From contig NZ_VTFG01000002.1 in the NCBI RefSeq assembly GCF_008692035.1, forward strand, positions 744,001-808,000: a DNA stretch of 64,000 bases. The letters are read 5' to 3'. The stretch comes from Pseudomonas marginalis (GTDB lineage Bacteria > Pseudomonadota > Gammaproteobacteria > Pseudomonadales > Pseudomonadaceae). Below, piece by piece: positions 37,878 through 46,966 of the stretch; within the stretch, counting starts at the first letter, position 1, and the number at the start of each line of letters is the position of its first letter. The notes under the pieces are model-generated. The model was not told the DNA's origin and searched no databases. It was given only the letters and a program-made list of their open reading frames with translations. Position numbers and translations under genes: made by a program.

Positions 37878-38972
37878 TCAGATATTCGCGCGCAGGATGC
37901 TGGCGGGCAATGGTTCACCCTGCTCCACACTGGCGGCCACGGCCGCGATCAACCCCTCGAGCGCATAGCCCTGCCCCGCCAACCACGCCTGGTCGTAATA
38001 GGTGGTGGCATACCGCTCGCCCCCATCACACAAGATCGCCACGATCGAACCTGACTCCCCTGCCGCTTTCATCTGCTGCGCCGCCATTAATGCGCCAATC
38101 AGGTTAGTCCCGCTGGAACCGCCGACTCGCCGCCCCAGGCGCTCAGCCAGGTAATGCATGGCCGCCAGCGACAGTGCATCCGGCACCTTGACCATCGCAT
38201 CAATCACCTTGGGCAAAAACGACGCCTCGACCCGTGGCCGGCCAATGCCTTCGATTCGCGAACCACAGTCCAGGCGCAGGCTGGCGTCACCGCTCTGGTA
38301 GAAATCGAAAAACACCGAGCGCTCGGCGTCGGCACACAACACGCGGGTGCAGTGCTGGCGATAACGCACATAACGACCCAGGGTGGCGGTGGTGCCGCCG
38401 GTACCGGGGCTGGAAATCAACCAGCTCGGTTCCGGGTGCCGCTCAAAGCGCATCTGTTGGAAGATCGACTCGGCGATGTTGTTGTTCGCCCGCCAGTCGG
38501 TGGCACGCTCGGCATAAGTGAACTGATCCATGAAATGACCGCCGCTTTCCTGGGCCAGGCGTTCGGACTCGGCGTAGATCTGCGTGGGATCCTGTACCAG
38601 ATGGCTTTTGCCGCCGTAGAAGGCAATCTGCGCGATCTTTTCCTGGGATGTCGTGGCGGGCATCACCGCAATGAACGGCACCCCGAGCAGCCGGGCAAAA
38701 TACGCTTCGGAAATCGCCGTCGAGCCGCTGGATGCTTCAATGACCGGCGCGCCTGGCTTGAGCCAGCCATTGCACAGCGCGTACAGGAACAGCGAACGGG
38801 CCAGCCGATGCTTCAGGCTGCCGGTGGGGTGGCTGGATTCATCCTTGAAGTACAACTCGATGCCCGGCAGGCCCGGCAGCGGTAACGGAATCAGATGCGT
38901 GTCAGCACTGCGTTGGAAGTCCGCTTCGATGATGCGAATGGCTTCGCGGGCCCAGGGACGGTGGTCGCTCAT
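37878..38972 (-). CDS. PLP-dependent cysteine synthase-family enzyme (possible cysteine desulfhydrase)
   Basis: A 364-aa fold-type II PLP enzyme. Lys54 in SSHPTGSLKHR is the Schiff-base lysine; SSGSTAIS binds the substrate carboxylate, and SPGTGGTTATLGRYVRY binds the PLP phosphate. The family resembles Cds1/CysK-like cysteine desulfhydrases that make H2S, pyruvate and ammonia; O-acetylserine sulfhydrylase activity cannot be excluded. I chose ATG 38972 (MSDHRPWAREAIRI); an upstream in-frame start at 39029 adds 19 unconserved residues. No strong ribosome site is seen. Confidence 0.82.
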   Translation of the reverse strand: MSDHRPWAREAIRIIEADFQRSADTHLIPLPLPGLPGIELYFKDESSHPTGSLKHRLARSLFLYALCNGWLKPGAPVIEASSGSTAISEAYFARLLGVPFIAVMPATTSQEKIAQIAFYGGKSHLVQDPTQIYAESERLAQESGGHFMDQFTYAERATDWRANNNIAESIFQQMRFERHPEPSWLISSPGTGGTTATLGRYVRYRQHCTRVLCADAERSVFFDFYQSGDASLRLDCGSRIEGIGRPRVEASFLPKVIDAMVKVPDALSLAAMHYLAERLGRRVGGSSGTNLIGALMAAQQMKAAGESGSIVAILCDGGERYATTYYDQAWLAGQGYALEGLIAAVAASVEQGEPLPASILRANI

Positions 38973-39188
38973 AAGGAAGAACTCTAAGGATTTCAGTACC
39001 GATCTTAGGATGTTTCCTACACTGCACACAGATACAGTGACGACTCAATTGGACACACAATTGCTAGGCTTTGGCGCTACGCCACCCTACCCCATCCCTT
39101 ATAACAAATAAGAATATAACTTTTGTTTTAACAACTAACGGTACGGGTTAGGGTACCCACCTATTGAACCTGGATTGGAGAGCATCCC

Positions 39189-40364
39189 TTGCCTCTGCGT
39201 AGCACTTTTACCCGTTTCTTCCAGCTGGAAGCCGCCAGCGGCCTGTTGTTGATCGCCGCTGCCGCCTTGGCGCTGATCATCAACAACTCTCCGTTGTCGC
39301 ACCTGTATGGCGCGTTTCTCGACGTGCCGGTGGTGGCCCAGATTGGCGCACTGCAAATCGCCAAGCCCGCGCTGCTGTGGATCAACGATGGCCTGATGGC
39401 CCTGTTCTTCCTGCTGATCGGCCTGGAGGTCAAGCGCGAGCTGCTTGACGGCCACCTGTCCAAGCCTTCGCAAGTGGTGCTGCCCGGCGCAGCCGCCATC
39501 GGCGGCATGGTGGTGCCGGCGCTGATCTACTGGGCAATCAACAAGGACTACCCCGCCGCCCTCTCCGGCTGGGCAATCCCGATGGCCACCGACATCGCCT
39601 TCGCGTTGGGCGTCCTGGCATTGCTGGGCAAACGGGTGCCGGTATCGTTGAAGCTGTTCCTGATGACCCTGGCCATCATCGACGACCTGGGCGCGATCAT
39701 TGTTATTGCCGTGTTCTATTCCGCCGACCTGTCCGGTGCAGCCCTGGCCGCCGCGGGCGCCTGCCTGGTCGCCTTGATTGCAATGAACCGCCTGGGCGTG
39801 ATCAAGCTCGGTCCCTACCTGATCATCGGCCTGATCCTGTGGGTGTGCGTACTCAAGAGCGGCGTGCACGCCACCCTGGCCGGCGTGACCCTGGCGTTCT
39901 GCATCCCGATGCGCACCAGGAATGCCGAGCCCTCGCCGCTGCTGACGCTGGAACACGCCCTGCATCCGTGGGTGGCCTACGGCATCCTGCCGCTGTTCGC
40001 CTTCGCCAACGCCGGGGTGTCACTCACCGGGGTCAGCCTGGAAAGCTTCACCCACCACGTGCCCATGGGCATTGCCGCCGGCCTGCTGATCGGCAAGACC
40101 GTCGGCGTGTTCGGCCTCACCTGGCTGGCCATCAAGACCGGCCTTGCCGCGCTGCCCAGCGGCGCCAACTGGGGCCAGGTCTTCGGCGTGGCGATCCTGT
40201 GTGGCATCGGCTTCACCATGAGCCTGTTCGTCGGCTCCCTGGCGTTTGTGCCGGGTGCCAGTGAGTTTGCCGGGGAGGATCGAATGGGGATCCTGACCGG
40301 GTCGATACTCGCAGCGTGTATTGGGTATGGGGTGACGGCGATAGCGAGTCGCAAAAAAGCCTGA
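39189..40364 (+). CDS. nhaA: Na+/H+ antiporter NhaA
   Basis: Inner-membrane antiporter of 391 aa with about 12 helices. The ion-site aspartates are present: Asp135 (PMATDIAFALG) and the Asp165-Asp166 pair (LAIIDDLGAI), matching E. coli Asp133, Asp163 and Asp164. The start is a TTG at 39189 preceded by GGAG at 8 bases. The 150 bases upstream contain two CAATTG palindromes (39046 and 39058) but no identified sodium-response site. It is a single gene with a strong terminator. Confidence 0.95.
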   Translation: MPLRSTFTRFFQLEAASGLLLIAAAALALIINNSPLSHLYGAFLDVPVVAQIGALQIAKPALLWINDGLMALFFLLIGLEVKRELLDGHLSKPSQVVLPGAAAIGGMVVPALIYWAINKDYPAALSGWAIPMATDIAFALGVLALLGKRVPVSLKLFLMTLAIIDDLGAIIVIAVFYSADLSGAALAAAGACLVALIAMNRLGVIKLGPYLIIGLILWVCVLKSGVHATLAGVTLAFCIPMRTRNAEPSPLLTLEHALHPWVAYGILPLFAFANAGVSLTGVSLESFTHHVPMGIAAGLLIGKTVGVFGLTWLAIKTGLAALPSGANWGQVFGVAILCGIGFTMSLFVGSLAFVPGASEFAGEDRMGILTGSILAACIGYGVTAIASRKKA

Positions 40365-40385
40365 GCCGACTGAAACGCAGCCCAT

Positions 40386-40422
40386 AAAAAACCCCAACCG
40401 GTCACCCGGTTGGGGTTTTTCT
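40386..40422. terminator. Bidirectional terminator between nhaA and the SlyB-like gene
   Basis: AAAAACCCCAACCGG and CCGGTTGGGGTTTTT around TCAC: a 15-bp perfect stem with A-run and T-run on both sides. It can end transcription from nhaA (plus) and from the convergent lipoprotein gene (minus). Confidence 0.95.
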
Positions 40423-40441
40423 TTTGCCTGCGGCTTACCGG

Positions 40442-40906
40442 TCAGCGAGTAACGCGGCTGGTGCCATCAACGGTCATGATGCGGACGCGATCACCGATGC
40501 GGAAGATTTCATTTTCCTGCACGGCTTGCACGTAGGCACGCATGCTGCCGTCGTCTTCGCGAACGGTGATTTCCACGCCCTGGGTGCGGGTCAGGCCTTC
40601 TTCGGTAGCCGAGCCCAGCAGGCCGCCGGCAACGGCGCCTATCACGGCAGTCACGATACTGCCACGGCCACCGCCGATGGCGCTGCCGCCAACACCACCG
40701 ATGACCGCGCCGGCAGCGCCGCCGATTGGGGTCTTGGTGCCTTCGATTTTTACCGGACGCAGGGATTCAATGGTGCCCATGCGAACGGTCTGTACACGAC
40801 GCGCTTCGTCACGGGAGTACGAGTCGCCGGTCAGACTCGAGGCGCAGCCACCCAGCAGCAACGACAGCGTGGTAAAGCAGGCAACCAGTAAAACGGACTT
40901 ACGCAT
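40442..40906 (-). CDS. Glycine-zipper outer-membrane lipoprotein (SlyB/PcP-like)
   Basis: A 154-aa lipoprotein from ATG 40906 (MRKSVLLVACFTTLSLLLGG, lipobox Cys21). The middle is a glycine zipper 2TM domain (GGAAGAVIGGVGGSAIGGG, GAVAGGLLGSATEEGL). The C-terminal domain (GVEITVREDDGSMRAYVQAV) is the SlyB/Pcp-type periplasmic part. SlyB-type proteins form stress-protective rings in the outer membrane and are PhoPQ controlled in enterics. The in-frame ATG at 40990 is rejected since the lipoprotein signal begins at 40906. Confidence 0.88.
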   Translation of the reverse strand: MRKSVLLVACFTTLSLLLGGCASSLTGDSYSRDEARRVQTVRMGTIESLRPVKIEGTKTPIGGAAGAVIGGVGGSAIGGGRGSIVTAVIGAVAGGLLGSATEEGLTRTQGVEITVREDDGSMRAYVQAVQENEIFRIGDRVRIMTVDGTSRVTR

Positions 40907-41063
40907 AGCATCAACTCCAAAGGACAGGTATTCATTAGACGCTGCAGCTTGACGCCTGTCACGACAAGCCCGGCAGGAAATTGCTTTCATTCAGCCTCAG
41001 TACAGACTGCCCGTAGCCAAAATACCGACCAACGGTAGCACTCTCATCGTAACCAGGAACTTC

Positions 41064-41324
41064 ATGGACTATTTCATCATTGTAGTCACTACCGTCGCCG
41101 GCCTGTACTTCCACGGCTGGCTGTACCTGCGGATCAGACGCTGGATAGACCGCGACCTGGCACTGTCCCTCGCAGGCGACGACCTGCACAAGCGTGCCTT
41201 TATGCTGCAACAACTGGAGCAGGCACGGATCTCGAAGATCAAGCGAAGCGAGTTGCCGCAGTGGCTGAAGAACGCCGCACAGCACTACACAGCCGAAGCC
41301 TCTTCAACAGAGACTTCGGTGTGA
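41064..41324 (+). CDS. Small single-span membrane protein, hypothetical
   Basis: An 86-aa protein: one membrane helix at residues 3-24 (YFIIVVTTVAGLYFHGWLYL), then a positively charged cytoplasmic tail with a helical segment (DDLHKRAFMLQQLEQARISK). The ATG follows AGGAAC. No known domain is recognised; it looks conserved in Pseudomonas upstream of pdxH, but on the opposite strand. Confidence 0.7.
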   Translation: MDYFIIVVTTVAGLYFHGWLYLRIRRWIDRDLALSLAGDDLHKRAFMLQQLEQARISKIKRSELPQWLKNAAQHYTAEASSTETSV

Positions 41325-41360
41325 TCGATATCATTCCAGTGGGGTGACGAAAGGTGCCGC

Positions 41361-42008
41361 TCAGGGCGCCAGGCGCTCGCGGGTCCATTCGGTCCCTTGC
41401 AGGCGGTAGTTCAGGCGGTCATGCAGGCGGCTGGCGCGGCCTTGCCAGAACTCGATGCGCTCCGGCAGCAGGCGATAGCCACCCCAATGCTCGGGGCAGT
41501 CGGGCTGGGTATCGCTGAAACGCTGTTCGGTGGCCTTGAGCAGGTCCTGCAGTTCTTCACGGTCACGAATGACCTGGCTCTGCGGGGAGGCCCAGGCGCC
41601 TAAACGACTGCCCAGGGGGCGGACCTGATAATAAGCGTCGGACTCCTCAGGCGTGACCTTGACCACCCGCCCTTCAATACGCACCTGGCGCTCCAGGGTC
41701 GGCCAGAAGAACGTCATGGCCGCAAACGGCCGCGCCGCGAGCTGTTCGCCCTTGGCGCTCTGATAGTTGGTGAAGAAGGTAAAGCCCTGCGCATCCAGGC
41801 CCTTGAGCAGCAGGATGCGGCAGTGCGGGCGACCGTCCTGGTCGACCGTAGCCAGGGTCATGGCATTGGCTTCCACCGGTGGCTGCTCGGTTTTCACCGC
41901 ATCGGCAAACCACTGGTGGAACAACGCAAACGGCTCGTTCGGGGCCTGGGCCTCGCTCAAACCGTCCCGTGTGTAGTCACGGCGCATATCGGCCAGTGCC
42001 TGGGTCAT
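41361..42008 (-). CDS. pdxH: Pyridoxamine 5'-phosphate oxidase
   Basis: A 215-aa FMN enzyme that oxidises pyridoxine/pyridoxamine 5'-phosphate to PLP. Family blocks: AMTLATVDQDGRPHCRILLL, FTFFTNYQSAKGEQLA (FMN-binding Lys-Gly), RQVRIEGRVVK, SRLGAWASPQSQVI and the C-terminal signature EFWQGRASRLHDR then LNYRLQ. Full family length. It lies 27 bases downstream of an OmpA-type gene on the same strand. Confidence 0.96.
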   Translation of the reverse strand: MTQALADMRRDYTRDGLSEAQAPNEPFALFHQWFADAVKTEQPPVEANAMTLATVDQDGRPHCRILLLKGLDAQGFTFFTNYQSAKGEQLAARPFAAMTFFWPTLERQVRIEGRVVKVTPEESDAYYQVRPLGSRLGAWASPQSQVIRDREELQDLLKATEQRFSDTQPDCPEHWGGYRLLPERIEFWQGRASRLHDRLNYRLQGTEWTRERLAP

Positions 42009-42035
42009 GCGGCTTTATCCTTGTGGTTCAGCGGA

Positions 42036-43199
42036 TCAGTTTTTCGCCTGGTCATTCGCAGCCGGTGCAGCAGCCTTGGCTTTGGCCGGGGCCGGTTTCT
42101 TCGCAGCGGGCTTGGCCGGGGCTTTTTTAGCCGCGGGCTTGGCAGCCGCCTTTTTAGCTGCGGGTGCCTTTTTAGCCGGGGTCTTGGCGGCCGGGGCCGG
42201 GGCTGGAACGTTCTGCACCGCAACCATTTCGGCTACAGGCGGGGTCTTGCCCGATTGATACTTGCTCAACAGCGCCAGCATGGTCGTGCGCTGGGTGAAC
42301 ATGATTTCCATGCGGCGGTTCAGCGCGCGGCCCTGGGTGCTGTCGTTGGCGGCACGTGGCATCAGGTCACCCATGCCACGCAGCATCAGGCGGTCCTGTT
42401 TCAGGCCGCTGAGGCTGAAGATCGAGGCGATGGACTGCGCACGCTCCTTGGTCAACGCCTGGCTGGCTGGCGCGGTACCGGTGGCATCCACGTGGCCCAG
42501 CACCAGCACAGCGGTTTTTGGATCGGCTTCAACCGCCTTGGCGACGCGAGTGAACGGCCCCAGGGTAACCGGCAGCAGCATCGCCGGGCGTTTCGGGTTG
42601 TAGGAGCCGTCTACCGGAGCAATCACCACGAGTACGTTATCGCGACGTTCCAGCTGCAGGTTGCTGTCCTTGATGGCGGCGCGCAGGCGCGGCTCATAGT
42701 CGTCCAACCAGGCCTGGGTGATTTTCGGGTCAGGCATCGGCACATTGGTCACGTCGACCTTGGCCAATGGCTTGGGTTTGCTTTCGAACGGCCACCACCA
42801 GTGGGTTTCGCTGTCGGTCTTGGCGACGGCAGGCGCGGCGTCTGGAGCCGGGGTCGCGGCCTTGAGGTCGGCTTTCAGGTCAGCCTTGGCATCAGCGGCC
42901 TTCTCGTCGGCGCTCTTGGAGGAGAACGGCCACCAGCTGGAACCGGTGTCAGCCTTGGCGGCCGGCGCTGGCGCGGAGGCGACAGGCGCAGCAGCAGCGG
43001 CTACAGGTGCGGCAGGCTTGGCGCCGGCAGCGGGCTTGGCATCCGGCTTGGCGTCGGTTTGGGTCACTGCGTCCTTGGTCGTGGCCTTATCCGATCCAAA
43101 TGACCACCAATGCCCACCCTCGGCATCATTTTGTGGAGTTTGTGCGCAACCGGTAATAGTGAGGCAAAGCGCCAGTGCCAAGGACTTGTTCGATAACAT
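42036..43199 (-). CDS. OmpA-family lipoprotein with Lys/Ala/Pro-rich tail
   Basis: A 387-aa lipoprotein: ATG 43199, MLSNKSLALALCLTITGC with lipobox Cys18. A low-complexity Ala/Lys/Pro linker with two WWPFSSKSADEK/HWWWPFESKPKP repeats follows. The OmpA_C peptidoglycan-binding domain (VLVLGHVDATGTAPASQALT, GRALNRRMEIMF) comes next. The C-terminal 50 or so residues are almost only A, K and P (for example KKAPAAKKAAAKPAAKKAPA), like histone H1 or AlgP tails. The tail is odd for an outer-membrane lipoprotein. It may bind polyanions such as LPS, alginate or DNA; this is inference. Confidence 0.88.
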   Translation of the reverse strand: MLSNKSLALALCLTITGCAQTPQNDAEGGHWWSFGSDKATTKDAVTQTDAKPDAKPAAGAKPAAPVAAAAAPVASAPAPAAKADTGSSWWPFSSKSADEKAADAKADLKADLKAATPAPDAAPAVAKTDSETHWWWPFESKPKPLAKVDVTNVPMPDPKITQAWLDDYEPRLRAAIKDSNLQLERRDNVLVVIAPVDGSYNPKRPAMLLPVTLGPFTRVAKAVEADPKTAVLVLGHVDATGTAPASQALTKERAQSIASIFSLSGLKQDRLMLRGMGDLMPRAANDSTQGRALNRRMEIMFTQRTTMLALLSKYQSGKTPPVAEMVAVQNVPAPAPAAKTPAKKAPAAKKAAAKPAAKKAPAKPAAKKPAPAKAKAAAPAANDQAKN

Positions 43200-43342
43200 G
43201 AGATATCCACAAAATGAGAAAAGAAACGGGGGTCTCGATGACCCGTTAAACAGACGCTTACAGAACATTAAAGTTACATCATTTCGTTCAGCGCCTTCTT
43301 ATAGTTGCCTTTGTAACAAAAAAATGTGAAACAGCAAGGGGT

Positions 43343-44488
43343 TTACAGACAACCGGCCAATATTCCGACCAACTTCTGTGCCCGCGGGTCCATAAGTACA
43401 TAAGGCCCCAATGTATTAGTCACGAAACCAAACGCTACATCATGCTCAGGATCGGCAAAACCCACCGAGCCGCCGGCGCCTGGATGCCCGAACGCACGGG
43501 CGCCAAGGCCAAATGTAGCATTGGGCAACTGTGGTTGATCCAACATGCAGCCCAGCCCGAAGCGGGTTTGTGTCAATAATGTTTTATCCGGCCCGATACT
43601 GTGTTCACGGGTCAATTCTTCGAGCATGTCGGCTTCCAGCAAACTACCGTCCAACAAACCACTATAAAAACCCGCCAGACTACGCGCATTACCGTGACCA
43701 TTTGCCGCCGGCTGCTGCATGCGTCGCCATTCAGGTTTATTAGTACTGGTGAGAATAGACGGTGGGTTGGCAAATGCCCGCGTCGTCATCGCGGTGGGCT
43801 CGCGCATCATTACTTGCAGTAAACGCTGCGCGGCTTCATCGCCCATATTGCCTTTGCTGCGCGCTATATGTGCAACACGATAAAACTCTTCGTCGGCCAG
43901 GCCCACGTGGAAGTCCAGCCCCAGCGGCCGTGCCACCCGCGCCACAATGGACTCACCCGGCCCACGCCCATCGGCGCGGCGCAGCAATTCGCCGACCAGC
44001 CAACCGTAGGTGATCGCCTCGTAGCCATGGCCCTGGCCCGGCGTCCACCAGGGGGCTTCGGCTGCCAGGGTGTCGACCATCAATTGCCAGTCGTACAAGG
44101 CTTCGGTGGGCAGCATCTCGCGGATGGCCGGCAACCCGGCCTGATGGCAGAGCAACTGGCGCAGCGTAATGTTTTCCTTGCCGGCAGCAGCGAACTCAGG
44201 CCAGTACCTGGCCACTGGCGCGTCCAATTGCAACTTGCCCTCGGCCACCAGTTGCAGGGCCGTGACAGCGGTGAAGGTCTTGGTGCAGGAAAACAGGTTA
44301 ACGATGGTGTCGCTGTGCCAGGCCTCGGTACCGTCCTTGTCGGCGGTACCGGCCCACAGGTCAACGACGGTTTCGCCGCCGACCTGGATGCAGAGCCCGG
44401 CGCCACGCTCCTGCGGGTCATCGAACAACGCGGCGAACCCTTCACGCACCGCTTCGAACTGGAGCTCGTAATGACCCTGAACCTGCAC
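43343..44488 (-). CDS. Serine beta-lactamase-fold hydrolase (EstB/class C-like esterase)
   Basis: A 381-aa protein of the beta-lactamase (PF00144) fold without signal peptide, so cytoplasmic. The nucleophile motif SxxK is Ser67-Cys-Thr-Lys70 (NLFSCTKTFT). GYEAITYGWLVGELL supplies the YxN-like tyrosine, and GHPGAGGSVGFAD is the third motif (HxG instead of KTG), as in EstB-type esterases. It is therefore more likely an esterase/lactonase than a true beta-lactamase. A 143-base gap with no gene separates it from the OmpA-type gene downstream. Confidence 0.85.
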   Translation of the reverse strand: MQVQGHYELQFEAVREGFAALFDDPQERGAGLCIQVGGETVVDLWAGTADKDGTEAWHSDTIVNLFSCTKTFTAVTALQLVAEGKLQLDAPVARYWPEFAAAGKENITLRQLLCHQAGLPAIREMLPTEALYDWQLMVDTLAAEAPWWTPGQGHGYEAITYGWLVGELLRRADGRGPGESIVARVARPLGLDFHVGLADEEFYRVAHIARSKGNMGDEAAQRLLQVMMREPTAMTTRAFANPPSILTSTNKPEWRRMQQPAANGHGNARSLAGFYSGLLDGSLLEADMLEELTREHSIGPDKTLLTQTRFGLGCMLDQPQLPNATFGLGARAFGHPGAGGSVGFADPEHDVAFGFVTNTLGPYVLMDPRAQKLVGILAGCL

Positions 44489-44570
44489 CTAAGCCCCCTA
44501 GGAAAACACCGTAAAAAGTGGCCGACATTGTTCCAGCCATTGTGGGATTTGTGAACCCGTCAACAATGAA

Positions 44571-46868
44571 TCAATGACCATTTCCCGAATGCCCACCGGC
44601 GTGTCCGGCGCCCTGCCCCGGGCCTTTGCCCTCACGTCCAGGTTTGCTGCCTTCGCTTTCATGAACCGTGCTGGCGGCCTTGGCCTTTTCCGCTTCCTTG
44701 CCCAGTTGATCCACCGCCGCCAGGTTGCTTTTACGCACACTGTCGACAAACCCCTGGAACGGTACGTCAGTGATACCCACCAGGCCGAAGTGGCCGTTTT
44801 CACCGTCCAGCAACCGGCCGGTCACCGGCTGGTCCAGGTACTGGAACCAATGCACACCGACAATGGACGGCTCGGCCATGGCTTGCTTGAGGAAGTTGGC
44901 ATATGCCACGCCACGCTCTTCTTCCCTGGCCAACTGGGTCACGCCGCCCCAGAACGGGCCACGGTCCGCAGAGCCGAAGTTGAATTCAGTGATCAACACC
45001 GGCTTGTCCAGTGCACGAAGCGCGGCAAAGTCATAGCCGTCCTGGGGTTTGAGCGTGTACATGTTGAAACTCAGCACATCGCAATACTGCGCGCACGACG
45101 CCACGGCCTCCGGCGTACTCACCGCATAACGCCCGCCCAGCAGCAGTTGGTTGGGGGCGTGCCATTTCAGCGAGTCGGAGATGGTCTTGAAGTAGGCATC
45201 GGCGAAGGTCTTCTGGAAGTATTTGAAGTCAGCTTCGATTTCCGGGTGTTCAGGGTTGGGCATCGGCGGTTCGAAGCCCGGATCTTCCATCAGCTCCCAC
45301 CCCGCCAACTCGATGCCCCAGGCTTTCGACAGGCCTTGCTCGTTGCGATACTTGTCACGCAATTGCTTGAGAAACGCGCGCTTGGCCGGTACGTCGGTGG
45401 TCATGCGCAAGGTGCCGTAGGCCAGGGCGTAGCGGGATTTCGGATCATCGCCGGGGCCGGCCCAGGCCAGTTCGTTGTCGGCAAAGAAGCCGATCAGCCA
45501 GGGGTCGTCGCGGTGGTCGCGGGCGGCAATGGCCACCGCGCGCTCGGTCGCCATGGCGAAACGCGGATCGAACGGATCGGGCATGCCGCCCCACCAGTCG
45601 GTGCCGGTGCTGATACTGGCGTAGTCGCCGACGATCGACAGCGGCAAGGTGTACGGCACTCGATCGGCAGTGGCCAACGCGCCGTCGCTCCAGTTGCCGA
45701 CGGTGTTGAAACCCCAGGCTTGCAGGCGATCGAGGGTATGGGTCACCCAGCGTTTCTGGTCGAACCCTTCGCCGCCATAAGTGCGCTGCAGGTTGGCGCC
45801 GTAGAAATCGTACCAACGCCCGGCAGCGAAGCCACGACCTTCGCCCGCACCATTGCCGGTGCGGTTATCGCCGCTGCCGTAGTACTTGTCGAAGGGTTCG
45901 CCGGCCTTTGGCAGCGCCGCGAACATCCACTCACGACCGGCCACGTAGGTCTGGCTGTTGTCCGGGGCCACGGTATTGACACCCAGGGAATAGAACGGAT
46001 GGCCTTCCGGAGTCACCAGGTACCAGCGACCGTCGCGCTTTTCGGTGCGGAAAAAGCCACTGGCCTTGAACGCCGGCCCTTTGTTCCAGCCGCCGAACGT
46101 GTCCAATGCGGATTTATCACGCGCGGCCAGCCAGCCCTGCAGTTGGGTTTGTTCCTTTGCCGCAGCCGCCTTGAGCTGTTCGTCGCTGCTGACCTTTTCC
46201 GGCCAGCGCGCACGGGTGGACTGACCATAGGTATCCACCAGTTCGCTGTAGGCCGCCTTCAGCACCGGCTCACTGTCCTGCACACCAAAGCGCTCCAGCA
46301 GGATGCTTTGCGCGGCGTTGGGCTTGATCATCGACAGGGTCACCGAGACCACCTGGCTACGGTCGATCTCGCCAGCACTGCTGGCCAGCAACACGCGCTG
46401 GCCATCCACGGTGATCGGCATCGGCGGGCCGGCCTTCATGCCCTGGCTCAACGGCGAGCTGGCTTGCAGCGGGACCAGCAAGGTCTGGGCGGGGCCGGCC
46501 GGCAGGTCGATGCGGCTGACCAGGGTCTTGCCATCGCTGCTCTGCACCTTGACGTAGAGGGTCAGCGCCCAGTCCATGGCACTCTGGATACGCAGGCTCA
46601 TGGCGCCGGACTGCGACCAGTCCCAGGCACCGGCCTGTGGGCTGAGCACCAGGCTCGGCTCGGCGGCCGGGTTGAAGGTGATGCGACGCAACACCTCGCC
46701 TTCGGGGGTTTGTTCGGCGTTGTATTGCGGCAGGCTGGCGTCCTGGGTCGCCACCTTGACCACATCGGCAGGCCGGACGAAGTTGAACAATGTCTGTTGC
46801 CCCGCGGGCGCGGCCATCAAGGGCGCAGTGAACAGCAGGGCAAAAAGGGCGGGCAGCGTGCGAATCAT
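44571..46868 (-). CDS. Secreted GH-A clan glycosidase (beta-agarase/GH42-like)
   Basis: A 765-aa exported protein: ATG 46868, signal peptide MIRTLPALFALLFTAPLMAA. An N-terminal beta-sandwich (residues about 25-220) is followed by a TIM barrel that starts GFFRTEKRDGRWYLVTPEGH. The likely acid/base is Glu466 (ADNELAWAG) and the nucleophile Glu628 (LITEFNFGSADRG). It ends with a Gly/His-rich tail (GPGQGAGHAGGHSGNGH). Pseudomonas proteins of this type are annotated as beta-agarase; a role on self-made or environmental polysaccharide is open. The ATG at 46913 would displace the signal peptide and is rejected. Confidence 0.83.
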   Translation of the reverse strand: MIRTLPALFALLFTAPLMAAPAGQQTLFNFVRPADVVKVATQDASLPQYNAEQTPEGEVLRRITFNPAAEPSLVLSPQAGAWDWSQSGAMSLRIQSAMDWALTLYVKVQSSDGKTLVSRIDLPAGPAQTLLVPLQASSPLSQGMKAGPPMPITVDGQRVLLASSAGEIDRSQVVSVTLSMIKPNAAQSILLERFGVQDSEPVLKAAYSELVDTYGQSTRARWPEKVSSDEQLKAAAAKEQTQLQGWLAARDKSALDTFGGWNKGPAFKASGFFRTEKRDGRWYLVTPEGHPFYSLGVNTVAPDNSQTYVAGREWMFAALPKAGEPFDKYYGSGDNRTGNGAGEGRGFAAGRWYDFYGANLQRTYGGEGFDQKRWVTHTLDRLQAWGFNTVGNWSDGALATADRVPYTLPLSIVGDYASISTGTDWWGGMPDPFDPRFAMATERAVAIAARDHRDDPWLIGFFADNELAWAGPGDDPKSRYALAYGTLRMTTDVPAKRAFLKQLRDKYRNEQGLSKAWGIELAGWELMEDPGFEPPMPNPEHPEIEADFKYFQKTFADAYFKTISDSLKWHAPNQLLLGGRYAVSTPEAVASCAQYCDVLSFNMYTLKPQDGYDFAALRALDKPVLITEFNFGSADRGPFWGGVTQLAREEERGVAYANFLKQAMAEPSIVGVHWFQYLDQPVTGRLLDGENGHFGLVGITDVPFQGFVDSVRKSNLAAVDQLGKEAEKAKAASTVHESEGSKPGREGKGPGQGAGHAGGHSGNGH

Positions 46869-46966
46869 ACGAACAAGGTTCTCCCAAACGGCCGGTAAAT
46901 AGCCTGATGACATAAATCGATAGCAGTGAGATAGACCACGAAGTGGGCGAATTCGCCCACGATGGC

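Noticed and set aside
43343..44488. True class C beta-lactamase
   Set aside because: SxxK is present, but there is no signal peptide and the third motif is HPGAGGS, as in EstB-like esterases.
44574..46898. 774-codon open frame on the plus strand
   Set aside because: Antisense to the glycosidase gene, which has a signal peptide and catalytic residues; the opposite frame has no domain.
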